A stretch of DNA of 64,000 nucleotides from Bradyrhizobium agreste (GCF_016031625.1 NZ_JACCHP010000003.1:372001-436000), one strand, 5' to 3'; positions 1 to 9,025 are shown, counted from the stretch's first letter. The notes: generated by a model from the letters alone, not told the origin. Made by a program: numbers and translations.

Positions 1-177
1 CGGACCAAGCTTGCCAATCTCAACCGGGTGCGCGGCGTGGACCTCAAGCCTTCCGGAGATTTCGAGCTCGCCTTCGACAACGGCCAGACGCTGGGCGGCA
101 GCCGGCGCTACCGGCCGGCGGTCGCCTCGCTCGGAAGCCGAACGGCTCCGGCGGGAAGCGCCACCGGCGCTTCCTAA
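1..177 (+). CDS. LytTR-domain DNA-binding regulator, C-terminal end (partial)
   Basis: The window opens inside a gene read in frame 1 that stops at TAA 175-177, leaving 58 residues. The residues resemble the end of a LytTR DNA-binding domain: RTKLANLNRVRGVDLKP, then a strand pair with FDNGQTL, then the SRRYRPAV signature that closes this fold. A short Ala/Ser/Gly tail follows. LytTR proteins are transcription factors that bind imperfect direct repeats, often as response regulators or with a membrane N-terminus. The N-terminal part lies outside the window, so the input domain cannot be judged. Confidence 0.72.
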   Translation, partial: RTKLANLNRVRGVDLKPSGDFELAFDNGQTLGGSRRYRPAVASLGSRTAPAGSATGAS

Positions 178-507
178 ACAATCGCGATTTCAATGGGTTG
201 AACACAGCCCTGCGCAGGACGGCCGGCTCTTGATTAGGCAGGTTGGGGTGCTTGGAGGCAAGCCGGAGATGACATTGCAATGACCGGCTAAGCTCTTGAG
301 CTGATTGAGAGATGTCGAAGAAGCTTGCTTTTTGACCCTGGCCTTGTGTTAGAAGCGCGCGTCAGTTCACCTGCGCGCCACTCGCGCATCATCCGGGGGC
401 GCCTCGCCACCTTTCATCCGTGCTCTCGTCGGCGGCAACGCTGCGAGGGCCACAATCGGACGATTGCGCAGGGATCACCTCCACGGGACTTAGATCAGAG
501 ATCATCC
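178..507. other. Intergenic stretch without a convincing gene
   Basis: This 330-base stretch separates the LytTR end from the hydrolase. An in-frame upstream extension of the hydrolase exists from a TTG at 325, but its Arg/Ser-rich residues do not resemble the family. I read it as untranslated leader and promoter region. I see no clear operator or terminator. Confidence 0.4.
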
Positions 508-1155
508 ATGCCTGAAGTCATTTTCACCGGCCCTGCCGGCCGCCTCGAGGGCCGCTATCACCCGGCCAAGCAGAAGAACGCGCCGATCGCGATGATCCTG
601 CATCCGCATCCGCAGTTCCACGGCACGATGAACCATCAGATCGTGTACCAGTGCTACTACGCCTTCGCCCATCGCGGCTTCTCGGTGCTGCGCTTCAATT
701 TCCGCGGCGTCGGCCGCAGCCAGGGCTCGTTCGACCACGGCACCGGCGAATTGTCCGATGCGGCCGCCGCGCTCGACTGGGCGCAGACCATCAATCCCGA
801 AGCGCGCGCCTGCTGGGTCGCCGGCTTCTCCTTCGGCGCCTGGATCGGCATGCAGCTCTTGATGCGCCGCCCCGAGGTCGAGGGCTTCATCTCGATCGCG
901 CCGCCGGCCAACCTCTATGACTTCTCGTTCCTCGCGCCCTGCCCGTCCTCAGGTCTGATCGTGCATGGCGAGAAGGATGCGGTGGTGCCGCCCAAGGACG
1001 TCAACACGCTGGTCGAGAAGCTGAAGACGCAGAAGGGCATCGTGATCGATCAGCAGATCATCCCCGGCGCCAACCACTTCTTCGACTCCAAGCTCGAGCC
1101 GCTGATGGAAACCATCACGGCCTATCTCGACATGCGCCTCGCCAACGTGCGCTAA
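508..1155 (+). CDS. Alpha/beta hydrolase (COG2945-like)
   Basis: A 215-residue cytoplasmic alpha/beta-hydrolase fold protein. The N-terminus (MPEVIFTGPAGRLEGRY) and the HPHPQFHGTMNH segment are typical of this compact family. The nucleophile elbow is GFSFG, the acid lies in HGEKDAVVPP, and the catalytic His in GANHFF, so the triad looks complete. The substrate is unknown; relatives are annotated as esterases or dienelactone-hydrolase-like. The ATG at 508 is chosen over the TTG at 325 because family similarity begins there. The last 55 bases are repeated at 1255-1309 beyond a palindromic element, with only synonymous differences. Confidence 0.85.
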   Translation: MPEVIFTGPAGRLEGRYHPAKQKNAPIAMILHPHPQFHGTMNHQIVYQCYYAFAHRGFSVLRFNFRGVGRSQGSFDHGTGELSDAAAALDWAQTINPEARACWVAGFSFGAWIGMQLLMRRPEVEGFISIAPPANLYDFSFLAPCPSSGLIVHGEKDAVVPPKDVNTLVEKLKTQKGIVIDQQIIPGANHFFDSKLEPLMETITAYLDMRLANVR

Positions 1156-1168
1156 GCGCTAAGACCCT

Positions 1169-1252
1169 GTAGCCCGGATGGAGCGAAGCGAAATCCGGGA
1201 CCCTGTTGCTTGTGGCGAGACCCCGGATTGCGCTTCGCTCCATCCGGGCTAC
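1169..1252. repeat. Palindromic intergenic repeat (GCCCGGATGGAGCGAAGC type)
   Basis: Two 31-base arms, 1169-1199 and 1222-1252, are inverted copies with a single mismatch, separated by 22 bases. The arms carry the GTAGCCCGGATGGAGCGAAG motif, which I recognise as a common palindromic repeat in Bradyrhizobium genomes. A decayed half copy of the same family is at 62134-62163. It would form a strong hairpin in RNA or single-stranded DNA and sits directly between two copies of the hydrolase 3' end. Confidence 0.85.
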
Positions 1253-1254
1253 GG

Positions 1255-1309
1255 GCTGATGGAAACCATCACAGCGTATCTCGACATGCGCCTCGCCAAC
1301 GTGCGGTGA
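1255..1309 (+). repeat. Second copy of the hydrolase 3' end
   Basis: This 55-base segment matches 1101-1155 at 51 of 55 positions. It encodes the same last 17 residues (LMETITAYLDMRLANVR) plus a stop. The four differences are acg/aca, gcc/gcg, cgc/cgg and taa/tga, all synonymous. It has no start codon or ribosome site of its own and is a gene fragment. Confidence 0.85.
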
Positions 1310-1319
1310 AGGCTGCGGC

Positions 1320-1643
1320 TCAAGCCAGCTTGAGCGCAACGATGCCCATCAAGACGAGCGCGATGCCGGCAAGCTTCATCGCGCTCAAACTCTCGCCGAA
1401 CAGCACCACGCCCATCAGGAAAGTGCCGGCTGCGCCAATGCCGGTCCACACCGAATAGGCGACGCCGACCTCGAGCACCTTCAAGGCGCGTCCGAGCAGA
1501 AAGACGAAGGCCGCAAGCAGCACAAGCGAAGCAACGCTCCAGCCTGCCCGCGTGTAGCCTTCCGCGTACTTCATCGAGATCGCCCAGCCGACATCGAGCG
1601 CGCCGGCGAGCACCAGCAACAGCCAGGCCACGGATTGCGACAT
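1320..1643 (-). CDS. SMR-family membrane exporter, SugE/Gdx-like, with Asp in place of the key Glu
   Basis: A 107-residue, four-helix small multidrug resistance protein of the SugE/guanidinium-exporter branch. Family landmarks are the first helix with W-A-x-x-x-K-Y, the AYSVWTGIGAAG segment of helix 3, and the GES motif before helix 4. SMR proteins work as dual-topology dimers exchanging substrate for protons on a membrane Glu in helix 1. Here that position reads ALDVGWA, with Asp17 instead of Glu; the codon is gat in the sequence. The ATG lies 4 bases from the GST gene stop, so the two are probably co-transcribed. The substrate is uncertain. Confidence 0.85.
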   Translation of the reverse strand: MSQSVAWLLLVLAGALDVGWAISMKYAEGYTRAGWSVASLVLLAAFVFLLGRALKVLEVGVAYSVWTGIGAAGTFLMGVVLFGESLSAMKLAGIALVLMGIVALKLA

Positions 1644-1647
1644 GCGC

Positions 1648-2325
1648 TCACGCCGCGAGCTTGAGCAGATGCGCGTCGTGGCGAACGAGGAAGGCGCGCA
1701 AGAGTTGCGGGTAATCCGCGCCGACCGCGCTGCGCACGCTCGGGCGCTTTGCGAGCTCGGCGCGCCAGGCGCGAACCTTCGGCACGTCGCTGAAAATCCC
1801 GTGCGCGGTCAACTCGTCGAACAGATCGAAATAGCGGAAGATCGGCGCGAACACCGCATCGACCAGGCTGAACTGCTCACCGGCAAAGAACGGCCCCGTG
1901 CCGAGCGCGGCCTCGACGCGCGCGAACTTTGCGACCAGCGCCTGCCGCTTGCTCTCGAACGTCGCGGGATCGGTGGTCGTTTCCAAGCCCCAGAGGTCGC
2001 CGAGGATCGCCGAGCCGAACTCCATCCACGCACGGTGCTCGGCCCGCTGCAACGGATCCGCCGGATGCAGCTTGTTGCCTGCTTGCGTCTCCTCGATGTA
2101 TTCGCAGATCACGTTGCTCTCGAACAGCGCGACCTCGCCCCTCTCGGTCGTCACCACCAGCACCGGCACCTTGCCGAGCGGCGAGAGCTTCAAGAACCAG
2201 TCCGGCTTGTTGGCGAGATCGATATCGATCCGCTCGAAAGGCACGCCCTTCTCCTTCAGCGCGATCACCGCGCGCTGCACGTAAGGGCAAAGCTTGTGGC
2301 TGATCAGTTTCAGTGAAGCAGTCAT
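1648..2325 (-). CDS. Glutathione S-transferase family protein
   Basis: A 225-residue cytosolic GST. The N-terminal thioredoxin-fold domain begins with SHKLCPYVQRA, whose Cys in the CPxV position is typical of omega/beta-like GSTs that use Cys rather than Tyr or Ser. It continues through the SPLGKVPVL cis-Pro motif and FESNVICEYI. An all-helical C-terminal domain follows from about residue 90. The ATG at 2325 is preferred over an upstream in-frame start, because the upstream residues fall in the repeated operator-like region. It is followed after 4 bases by the SMR gene, suggesting a conjugation/export pair for an electrophile or cation. Confidence 0.85.
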   Translation of the reverse strand: MTASLKLISHKLCPYVQRAVIALKEKGVPFERIDIDLANKPDWFLKLSPLGKVPVLVVTTERGEVALFESNVICEYIEETQAGNKLHPADPLQRAEHRAWMEFGSAILGDLWGLETTTDPATFESKRQALVAKFARVEAALGTGPFFAGEQFSLVDAVFAPIFRYFDLFDELTAHGIFSDVPKVRAWRAELAKRPSVRSAVGADYPQLLRAFLVRHDAHLLKLAA

Positions 2326-2346
2326 GGCAACGATCCCGGTGGTTAG

Positions 2347-2407
2347 ATGCAATTGCATCCAATATAGATGCACTTGCATTCACACGTCAAGATCGATGCA
2401 TTTGCAT
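2347..2407. promoter_or_regulatory. Three ATGCA-N2-TGCAT palindromes upstream of the GST-SMR pair
   Basis: Three 12-base sites occur at 2347-2358, 2368-2379 and 2396-2407: ATGCAATTGCAT, ATGCACTTGCAT and ATGCATTTGCAT. Start-to-start spacings are 21 and 28 bases. They lie 22-82 bases upstream of the GST start codon, where repressors usually bind. No regulator gene is adjacent, so the protein acts in trans. A MarR- or TetR-type repressor is a guess. Confidence 0.6.
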
Positions 2408-2437
2408 CAACCGAGCGTGATCGTCAGGCAGTAATCT

Positions 2438-3541
2438 TCAGGGCCTGGCGATCACCCCGCCGGTCATCGGCATCGGCGCGCCCGTGGTTGCCGGATAGGA
2501 CAATGGCAGGCCTTTCATGCCGCGGACGGCGAGAAAGCCGAAGGCCTGTGCCTCGATGGCGTCGGAGGCCCAGCCGAGCGTCTCGGCCGCCTCGACGGTT
2601 GCCGAGCCCACCCGCTCCCGCAGCATGCGCAGCATGGTGAGGTTGCGCGCGCCGCCACCGCAGACGATCCAGCTCCGCGGCCGCCGGGGCAACAGCGGAA
2701 TGATGCGGGCGATCGCGGCTGCGGTGAAGGCGGTCAGCGTCGCCGCGCCGTCGGCAGGCAGCACGTCGCCGAGCCGCAGGGCCGCAAAATCGTTGCGGTC
2801 GAGCGATTTCGGCGGCGGGCTTGCGAAGAACGGCAGCTCCAGCGCCCGCGCGATCCAGGCTTCATCCACCTTGCCGAGGGCGGCGAATTTGCCTTCGGCA
2901 TCGAACGCCTGGTTCATGGTGCGGTACATGAAATCATCCAGCAACGCGTTGCCGGGGCCGGTGTCGCAGGCGATCAACGTATCATTGCCGTCGATATAGG
3001 TGATGTTGGAGACACCACCGATATTGACCACGACGATCGGCCCTTCGCGCTCCAGCGCCTGGGCGAGCGCACGGTGGTAGACCGGCACGAGCGGCGCGCC
3101 CTGCCCGCCGGCCTCGACGTCGGCGGCGCGGAAGTCGTACATGACAGGAATATGGATGGTCCTTGCCAGCGCCGGCCCATCGCCGATCTGCACCGTCAGC
3201 CGTCGTTCGGGCCGGTGCAGCACGGTCTGGCCGTGGAAGCCGACGATGTCGACGTCCTCCGCCCTCATCCGGTTCTGGGCGAGGAAGGCTGCGACCGCCT
3301 CGGCATGGGCCTGCGTCACCGCACGCTCGGCATCGCCCAGAATGCCCGGACGGGCGTCGCGTTGCTGCAGATGCACGGCCTCGCTCAAGGCCTGGCGCAG
3401 CAGGTTGCGCTCGGCCGGGCCGTAGGGCCGGTAGCCGGACGGCCCGAACGCCTTTACCTGCTTTCCGTCGGTTTCGATCAGCGCGACATCCACCCCGTCC
3501 AGCGAGGTGCCGCTCATCAAACCGAGTGCCGTCAACATCAT
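2438..3541 (-). CDS. anmK: Anhydro-N-acetylmuramic acid kinase
   Basis: A 367-residue protein of the AnmK family, which phosphorylates and opens 1,6-anhydro-MurNAc released during cell-wall turnover to give MurNAc-6-phosphate. Evidence is the N-terminal ATP-binding motif GLMSGTSLDGVD (residues 7-18), GFHGQTVLH, the catalytic-region motif CDTGPGNALLDD, and the C-terminal CGGGARN motif of the ASKHA fold. It is divergent from tyrS and upstream of, but separately promoted from, the GST gene. Pairing of anmK with tyrS is common in alphaproteobacteria. Two adjacent Met codons make the start uncertain by one residue. Confidence 0.95.
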   Translation of the reverse strand: MMLTALGLMSGTSLDGVDVALIETDGKQVKAFGPSGYRPYGPAERNLLRQALSEAVHLQQRDARPGILGDAERAVTQAHAEAVAAFLAQNRMRAEDVDIVGFHGQTVLHRPERRLTVQIGDGPALARTIHIPVMYDFRAADVEAGGQGAPLVPVYHRALAQALEREGPIVVVNIGGVSNITYIDGNDTLIACDTGPGNALLDDFMYRTMNQAFDAEGKFAALGKVDEAWIARALELPFFASPPPKSLDRNDFAALRLGDVLPADGAATLTAFTAAAIARIIPLLPRRPRSWIVCGGGARNLTMLRMLRERVGSATVEAAETLGWASDAIEAQAFGFLAVRGMKGLPLSYPATTGAPMPMTGGVIARP

Positions 3542-3707
3542 GGACCAGCGTCCTCAAGAGACCCGCCCTGGCATGCCGATCTTGTGCCAGAGGGACACAT
3601 CTTATAATGCCAACGCGCCAAGTGGCGGGCGGCCAAACGGGTTCCCACCGAAGACCCTTAAATTGCGCCCGAAACGGTAAACCAAGAATTGTCAGGCACG
3701 CCGACAG

Positions 3708-4961
3708 ATGACTGCATTTAAATCGGATTTCCTCAACACCCTGCAGGAACGTGGATTCATCCACCAATGCTCCGATTTCGAGGGGCTTGACGCGCTCGCC
3801 GCCAAGGGCGAGGCCACGGCCTATGTCGGCTACGATTGCACCGCCCGTTCGCTGCACATCGGCAATTACCTGACCATGATGATGCTGCACTGGCTGCAGC
3901 AGTCCGGCAACAAGCCGATCACCCTGATGGGCGGCGGCACCACCATGGTGGGCGATCCCTCCGGCAAGGATGAGACGCGCGCGATGCGCACCATCGCCGA
4001 GATCGAGGCCAACAAGGAATCGATCCGCGGCGTGTTCGCCAAGGTGCTGCGCTACGGCGAGGGCAAGAGCGACGCCGTCATGCTCGACAATGCGGAATGG
4101 CTGACCAGACTGAACTGGATCGAGATGCTGCGCGACGTTGGCCGGCACTTCTCGGTTAACCGCATGCTGACCATGGACTCCGTACGCCTGCGCCTCGAGC
4201 GCGAGCAGGAGATGAGCTTCATCGAGTTCAACTACATGGTCTGCCAGGCCTACGATTTCGTCGAGCTGGCCAAGCGCACCGGCTGCCGCCTCCAGATGGG
4301 CGGCTCGGACCAGTGGGGCAACATCATCATGGGCGTCGATCTCGGCCGCCGCATGGGCACGCACCAGCTGTTCGCGCTGACGACGCCGCTGCTGACGACC
4401 GCCTCGGGCGCCAAGATGGGCAAGACCGCGCAAGGCGCGGTGTGGCTCAACGCCGACCAGTTCAGCCCTTACGACTTCTGGCAGTATTGGCGCAACACCG
4501 AGGACGCCGACGTCGGCAAGTTCCTGAAGCTGTTCACGACGCTGCCGATGGCCGAGATCAGGAAGCTCGAGGCGCTCGGCGGCTCGGAGATCAACGAGGC
4601 CAAGAAGGTGCTCGCGACCGAAGCGACCGCGCTGCTGCACGGTCGCGACGCCGCGAACGAAGCCGCCGAAACCGCGCGCCGCACCTTCGAGGAAGGCGCG
4701 CTCGCCGAGAGCCTGCCGACGATAGAAATTCCGCGCGGCGAGCTCGACGCCGGCTTCGGCGTGCTCAACGCCTTCGTCAAGGCCGGCCTCGTCGGCTCCA
4801 ACGGCGAAGCGAGGCGCCAGATCAAAGGCGGCGGCCTGCGCGTCAATGACGTATCAGTCACCGACGAGAAGATGGCGTTGTCGGCGGGCCATCTGACGCC
4901 GGAAGGCGTGATCAAGCTGTCCTTCGGCAAGAAGAAGCACGTGCTCATCAGGCCTGCATAG
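3708..4961 (+). CDS. tyrS: Tyrosyl-tRNA synthetase
   Basis: A 417-residue class I aminoacyl-tRNA synthetase of the bacterial TyrRS type. The Tyr-binding YVGYDCTA segment (39-46) leads into the HIGH-equivalent HIGN (50-53). GGSDQWGN binds tyrosine, and the KMSKS-equivalent loop is KMGKT (236-240). The C-terminal S4 RNA-binding domain (about 355-415) contains the [13 protein letters not shown] core. It charges tRNA-Tyr in the cytoplasm. It is divergent from anmK with a 166-base intergenic region, and ATG 3708 gives full family length. Confidence 0.97.
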   Translation: MTAFKSDFLNTLQERGFIHQCSDFEGLDALAAKGEATAYVGYDCTARSLHIGNYLTMMMLHWLQQSGNKPITLMGGGTTMVGDPSGKDETRAMRTIAEIEANKESIRGVFAKVLRYGEGKSDAVMLDNAEWLTRLNWIEMLRDVGRHFSVNRMLTMDSVRLRLEREQEMSFIEFNYMVCQAYDFVELAKRTGCRLQMGGSDQWGNIIMGVDLGRRMGTHQLFALTTPLLTTASGAKMGKTAQGAVWLNADQFSPYDFWQYWRNTEDADVGKFLKLFTTLPMAEIRKLEALGGSEINEAKKVLATEATALLHGRDAANEAAETARRTFEEGALAESLPTIEIPRGELDAGFGVLNAFVKAGLVGSNGEARRQIKGGGLRVNDVSVTDEKMALSAGHLTPEGVIKLSFGKKKHVLIRPA

Positions 4962-5017
4962 GCGTATGAGCTTTTCACTGCTTGTCAGGGCGCCACGAAG
5001 CGCGCTCCCTGACGGGA

Positions 5018-6277
5018 ATGGACCAGAACACGCCCAGGGAAGCGTCGGGGGAACACGCGCGCAGTGTGCAGCAAGGCGCTGTGCGCACCGCCCTCGTCGT
5101 GCTCGGCCTGTGCTTCACGCTGGCTGTTCTTGGCCGGGGCTTGAGCGAGAGCTTCACGGTCTTCCTCAAGCCGATCTCCGAAAGCCTGGGCTGGGATCGC
5201 GCCCAGGCCGTCTCGATCTACTCCCTCACCTGGCTCATCAGCGGGCTGACCGCACCCTTGGTCGGGCGCCTGTTCGATCATTCCGGCCCACGCCTCGTCT
5301 ATGCGCTTGGCTTGCTCCTGCTCGGTTCGGCCTTTCTGATCGCGAGCCATGCGCAAGCGCTCTGGCAATTCCAGCTTTCGATCGGCATCTGCGTCGGCAT
5401 CGGCGTTGCCTTCATCGGCAATGTGCCCAACTCGATCCTGCTCGGCCGCTGGTTCGGACCACGCCTGCCGACCGCGATGGCGGTGGTCTATTCGGCGATG
5501 GGCGGCGGAGTGCTGGCGCTGCTGCCGGCTTCGCAGCTTCTGATCGATCATCTCGGCTGGCGCGAGACCTACCAGGTGTACGGCCTCGCCGCGCTCGGGC
5601 TGCTGGTGCCGCTGCTGCTGCTGCCCTGGCGCATGTTCGCGGCCGGCTCGCCGCTCGTCGCCAAGAAGAGCGATCCTGACTTCGTCGACAGCGGCTGGAC
5701 GCTTGCGAGCGCGATGCGGCACCATGCCTTCTGGGCGCTGTTCTCGACCTTCTTCTTCACTGCAGTCGGCATGTATTCGATCGCGGCGCAGATCGTGGCC
5801 TATCTGATCGACGCCGGCTTTCCGCCGCTCCAGGCAGCCACCGCCTGGGGCTTCTCCGGCGTCGTGCTGGTGTTCGGCATGCTCGGCGTCTCCGCGCTGG
5901 ACGGCCTGATCGGACGCCGGCCGTCGGTGCTGCTCAGCTACGCGATCTCGATCCTCGGCATCATTCTGTTGTGGCTGCTGCAGTACTATCCGAATGTCGT
6001 CCTGCTCACCGGCTTCGTCGTCTGCTTCGGCAGCATGATGGGCTCGCGCGGACCGCTGATCAGCGCCACCGCGATGAAGATCTTTCGCGGCAAGCGCGTC
6101 GGCACGATCTTCGGCACCATCTCGATCGGCAGCGGCCTCGGCTCGGCCTTCGGCTCATGGAGCGGCGGCCTGATCCACGATGCCACGCACGGCTACAATC
6201 TCCTGCTCGTTTTCGCACTTGCGAGCGTGATCCTCGGAATGATTCCGTTCCTGGTCGTCCCTGCTTTGCGGGAATAG
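5018..6277 (+). CDS. MFS transporter
   Basis: A 419-residue major facilitator with about 12 predicted membrane segments and the MFS loop 2-3 motif in degenerate form (GRLFDHSGPR). The N-terminus before the first helix is hydrophilic. Similarity is to monocarboxylate/oxalate-antiporter-like alphaproteobacterial MFS proteins, but the substrate cannot be named. The ATG at 5018 is preferred over the TTG at 4984, because the extra residues are Arg-rich and unlike transporter N-termini. It follows tyrS by 56 bases but is probably functionally unrelated. Confidence 0.85.
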   Translation: MDQNTPREASGEHARSVQQGAVRTALVVLGLCFTLAVLGRGLSESFTVFLKPISESLGWDRAQAVSIYSLTWLISGLTAPLVGRLFDHSGPRLVYALGLLLLGSAFLIASHAQALWQFQLSIGICVGIGVAFIGNVPNSILLGRWFGPRLPTAMAVVYSAMGGGVLALLPASQLLIDHLGWRETYQVYGLAALGLLVPLLLLPWRMFAAGSPLVAKKSDPDFVDSGWTLASAMRHHAFWALFSTFFFTAVGMYSIAAQIVAYLIDAGFPPLQAATAWGFSGVVLVFGMLGVSALDGLIGRRPSVLLSYAISILGIILLWLLQYYPNVVLLTGFVVCFGSMMGSRGPLISATAMKIFRGKRVGTIFGTISIGSGLGSAFGSWSGGLIHDATHGYNLLLVFALASVILGMIPFLVVPALRE

Positions 6278-6487
6278 GTCTCTTCGAGGTAACCAGCGCA
6301 AGTTCGTGTCACCGGGAAACTACTGACGCAGACGACGAAAAAATACGGCTCGTGCGAGACGGAACCCTCAACCTGCGGTGTTTTGTCCGACATGACGAAA
6401 ATGTCAGCGCGGAATTGATCCGGGGTGGCTTGCGAGGCGGAGCTGAATACGCTCCTAGTCGCGCATTGGATGGAGGGCACAAACACG

Positions 6488-6931
6488 ATGGACTTTCCTT
6501 TTCTCGCTCGCTTTCAACCGGTTCTTCTGAGCCTGTTTCGCTTCATCACCGGGCTCTTGCTGTTCCAGTACGGCATCGCCAAGCTGTTCAAGTTCCCGCC
6601 TGTGCCAATGTTCGCGAAAGTCGAACTGATGTCACTCTACGGCGCGGCCGGGACGCTCGAGCTGGTGCTTGGCGGGCTGTTGATGATCGGCCTGTTCTCG
6701 CGCCTCGCCGCTTTCATCCTTTCGGGTGAAATGGCCTTCGCCTACTTCATGGGCCACATGTTCAGGGGCGAGACGCCAGTTTTCCTGCCGCTGCTCAATG
6801 GCGGCACCGCAGCGATCCTGTTCTGCTTCGCCTGCCTCTACCTGTCGGCCGCCGGCGGCGGTCCGATCAGCGTCGATGCCGCGATGGGCAAGGAGAGCGG
6901 CGCAGCCGGCGGCGCGTTCGCGCGGCGTTGA
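6488..6931 (+). CDS. DoxX family membrane protein
   Basis: A 147-residue inner-membrane protein with four hydrophobic segments. The first contains LFRFITGLLLFQYGIAKLF and the second GTLELVLGGLLMIGL, the conserved core of the DoxX/DoxD family. These proteins are linked to respiratory or redox functions, but the biochemical role is unclear. The ATG at 6488 has GGAGG 11 bases upstream; upstream in-frame starts at 6425 (GTG) and 6470 are weaker. It stands alone, convergent with a tiny membrane peptide gene across a hairpin at 6959-6988. Confidence 0.82.
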   Translation: MDFPFLARFQPVLLSLFRFITGLLLFQYGIAKLFKFPPVPMFAKVELMSLYGAAGTLELVLGGLLMIGLFSRLAAFILSGEMAFAYFMGHMFRGETPVFLPLLNGGTAAILFCFACLYLSAAGGGPISVDAAMGKESGAAGGAFARR

Positions 6932-6958
6932 GGCGCCCGCAGATCACCTCGCAAGCAG

Positions 6959-6988
6959 GACGGTACCGGCAGACCCGCCGGTGCCGTC
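6959..6988. terminator. Hairpin between convergent genes
   Basis: Twelve-base arms 6959-6970 and 6977-6988 pair with one mismatch around a 6-base loop (GACGGTACCGGC / GCCGGTGCCGTC). There is no clear U-tract, so it could be a bidirectional stabilising hairpin rather than a strict intrinsic terminator. It lies after DoxX and ends exactly at the stop of the small minus-strand reading frame. Confidence 0.5.
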
Positions 6989-7075
6989 TCAGCGCGCCCC
7001 CAGCACGTTCCAGATCAGAACGAGGGCCGCGACGAGCAGCAGAGACATGATGATGCGATGAACGAATCGAGTCAT
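6989..7075 (-). CDS. Possible 28-residue single-pass membrane peptide
   Basis: The reading frame starts MTRFVHRIIMSLLLVAAL and ends WNVLGAR. It has a short basic N-terminus and one hydrophobic segment of about 17 residues, with an Arg-terminated C-end: the look of a genuine bacterial micro-membrane protein. A purine-rich stretch (GGACGGACC) precedes the ATG at 7075. It ends at a strong hairpin. I do not recognise a family, and at this length chance cannot be excluded. Confidence 0.4.
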   Translation of the reverse strand: MTRFVHRIIMSLLLVAALVLIWNVLGAR

Positions 7076-7281
7076 TGCAGGTCCGTCCGGACTCTCTAGC
7101 TGCCAAAACCCAAGATCGATCCTCTGGCCTTGAGCCCGTCGGCAGGGCGATTTGCCTGCACCATTGCGCACGCGCCTGCGAACGCTGTCCGCGCGGCGGG
7201 CCGTTGCATGCCTCCATTCATGATTGGTAAGAACTTCATGCTACCGGTGCGAGCAACAACAACCATTCCGTAGGGGCTGTG

Positions 7282-8976
7282 ATGAAGCTGCTGAGTCATC
7301 TGAAGATCCGTACCAAGCTTGCCAGCATGGTCTGCCTTGCGGCTCTCACGGTCACAGCCATCATCGGCGTATCGGCCGTGCTCAGCAAGAGCCGCATGAT
7401 GGAGGACCGCGTCCAGCAGATGCGGACCGCCGTCGAGCTCCTCTACAACTACGCCCAAGCGCTCCAGGACGAGGTGACCGCCGGCAAGCTGACGCCGGCC
7501 GAGGCCAAGAGCCTGTTCCACCAGCGCGGCCGCCGCATGAACTTCAACGGCAACCAAGGCTATCCGGTGGTTTACAATCCGGATGGCTCACTGGTCGTGA
7601 ACGGCGCCAATCAGCAGCTCGAAGGCAAGATCACCGGCGCCAAGGATTCCAACGGCGTGCTGATCGCCGACGCCATCATCAAGGCCGGCAGCGAGACTGC
7701 GCAGGGCGGCGTCACCTCCTATCTCTATCCCCGTCCCGGCCAGACCGAGCCGCTCCGCAAGACCGTGTTCGCGCGCAAGTTCGCGCCCTGGAACGTGATC
7801 ATCAGCTACGGCCTCTATGTCGACGACATCGACGCCGACGTGCGCGCCTTGACGCTGGAGCTTGGCGCCATCGGCATCGGCCTGATGCTGCTGATGGCGG
7901 CGCTGTCCTGGCTGATCGCCCGCGACGTGCTCGGCGCGCTCGACCGTCAGAAGAACCGCATGCAGGCGATTTCCGAAGGCGCCATCGACAAGCCGGTCGA
8001 GGAGACCGACCGCGGCGACGAGATCGGCCGCATGGCCGAGACGCTCGAAGTCCTCAGGCAGACTGCGCTGACGGCCCGCACGCTGGAGGCCGAGCAGGTC
8101 GCGGCCAAGGCGCGCAGCGAGCAGGAGAAGCGCGAGGCCCTGATCGCCCTTGCCGACCGCTTCGATGCCTCCGTCGGCCAGCTCGTCGGCCTGATGGCCT
8201 CTGGCTCCGGTGAATTGGAGACCACTGCCAAGTCGATGTCGTCGACCGCCGAAGGTACCAATCGCCGCGCCGCCTTGGTCGGCTCGGCCGCCACCGAAGC
8301 CAGCCAGCGCGTCCAGACCGTCGCCGCTGCCGCCGAGGAGCTCTCCTCTTCCATCACCGAGATCAGCCGGCAGGTTGCGCAATCCGCCGAGGTCACCGGC
8401 CGCGCGGTGGACAGCGCCCGCCGCACCGACACCATCGTGCGTGCGCTGTCCGACGGCGCCCAGCAGATCGAGCACGTCGCCGAATTGATCTCCATCATCG
8501 CGGCGCAGACCAACCTGCTCGCCCTCAACGCCACCATCGAGGCCGCCCGCGCCGGCGAAGCCGGCCGCGGCTTTGCCGTCGTCGCCTCCGAGGTGAAGTC
8601 GCTGGCGAGCCAGACCGCGGAAGCCACCCGCGAGATCGGCGACAAGATCGCCCAGATCCAGGGCGCGACCAGGGAAGCGGTCGATGCCATCGGCGGCATC
8701 ACCGCCACCATCGAGGAGGTCAGCCGCATCGCGACCTCGATCGGCGCGGCCATCGAAGAGCAAGGCGCCGCCACCGCCGAGATCGCCCGCAGCGTATCCC
8801 AGACCGCGGAGGCGACCAAGGAGGTCACCACCAATATCGGCGGCGTCTCGACCGCCGCGAACGAGACCGGCAATGCCGCCGGCATGGTGCTCGCAGCAGC
8901 CTCGAACCTCTCCAAGCAGGCCGACCAGCTCTCCGGCGAGGTCGGAACGTTCCTGAAGGGCGTGCGCGCGGCCTAA
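7282..8976 (+). CDS. Methyl-accepting chemotaxis protein with single Cache domain
   Basis: A 564-residue chemoreceptor. TM1 is at about residues 13-35 and a periplasmic sCache-type sensing domain at about 36-188 ([20 protein letters not shown] is characteristic). TM2 is at about 190-212, HAMP at about 213-265, and a long coiled-coil signalling domain follows. Its hairpin tip [20 protein letters not shown] binds CheA/CheW. There is no C-terminal CheR-docking pentapeptide. AGGGG six bases before ATG 7282 supports this start over the overlapping GTG at 7279. The ligand is unknown; sCache domains often bind small carboxylates. No che genes are nearby. Confidence 0.93.
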   Translation: MKLLSHLKIRTKLASMVCLAALTVTAIIGVSAVLSKSRMMEDRVQQMRTAVELLYNYAQALQDEVTAGKLTPAEAKSLFHQRGRRMNFNGNQGYPVVYNPDGSLVVNGANQQLEGKITGAKDSNGVLIADAIIKAGSETAQGGVTSYLYPRPGQTEPLRKTVFARKFAPWNVIISYGLYVDDIDADVRALTLELGAIGIGLMLLMAALSWLIARDVLGALDRQKNRMQAISEGAIDKPVEETDRGDEIGRMAETLEVLRQTALTARTLEAEQVAAKARSEQEKREALIALADRFDASVGQLVGLMASGSGELETTAKSMSSTAEGTNRRAALVGSAATEASQRVQTVAAAAEELSSSITEISRQVAQSAEVTGRAVDSARRTDTIVRALSDGAQQIEHVAELISIIAAQTNLLALNATIEAARAGEAGRGFAVVASEVKSLASQTAEATREIGDKIAQIQGATREAVDAIGGITATIEEVSRIATSIGAAIEEQGAATAEIARSVSQTAEATKEVTTNIGGVSTAANETGNAAGMVLAAASNLSKQADQLSGEVGTFLKGVRAA

Positions 8977-9025
8977 CGCGCCACTCCAGTCTCAAAACGT
9001 TTGGCGCGAAAGCGTCGCCACATTC

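Noticed and set aside
2982..4640. A 552-residue minus-strand frame across anmK and tyrS
   Set aside because: It overlaps two certain genes in other frames and has a His/Arg/Ala-rich shadow composition with no ribosome site.
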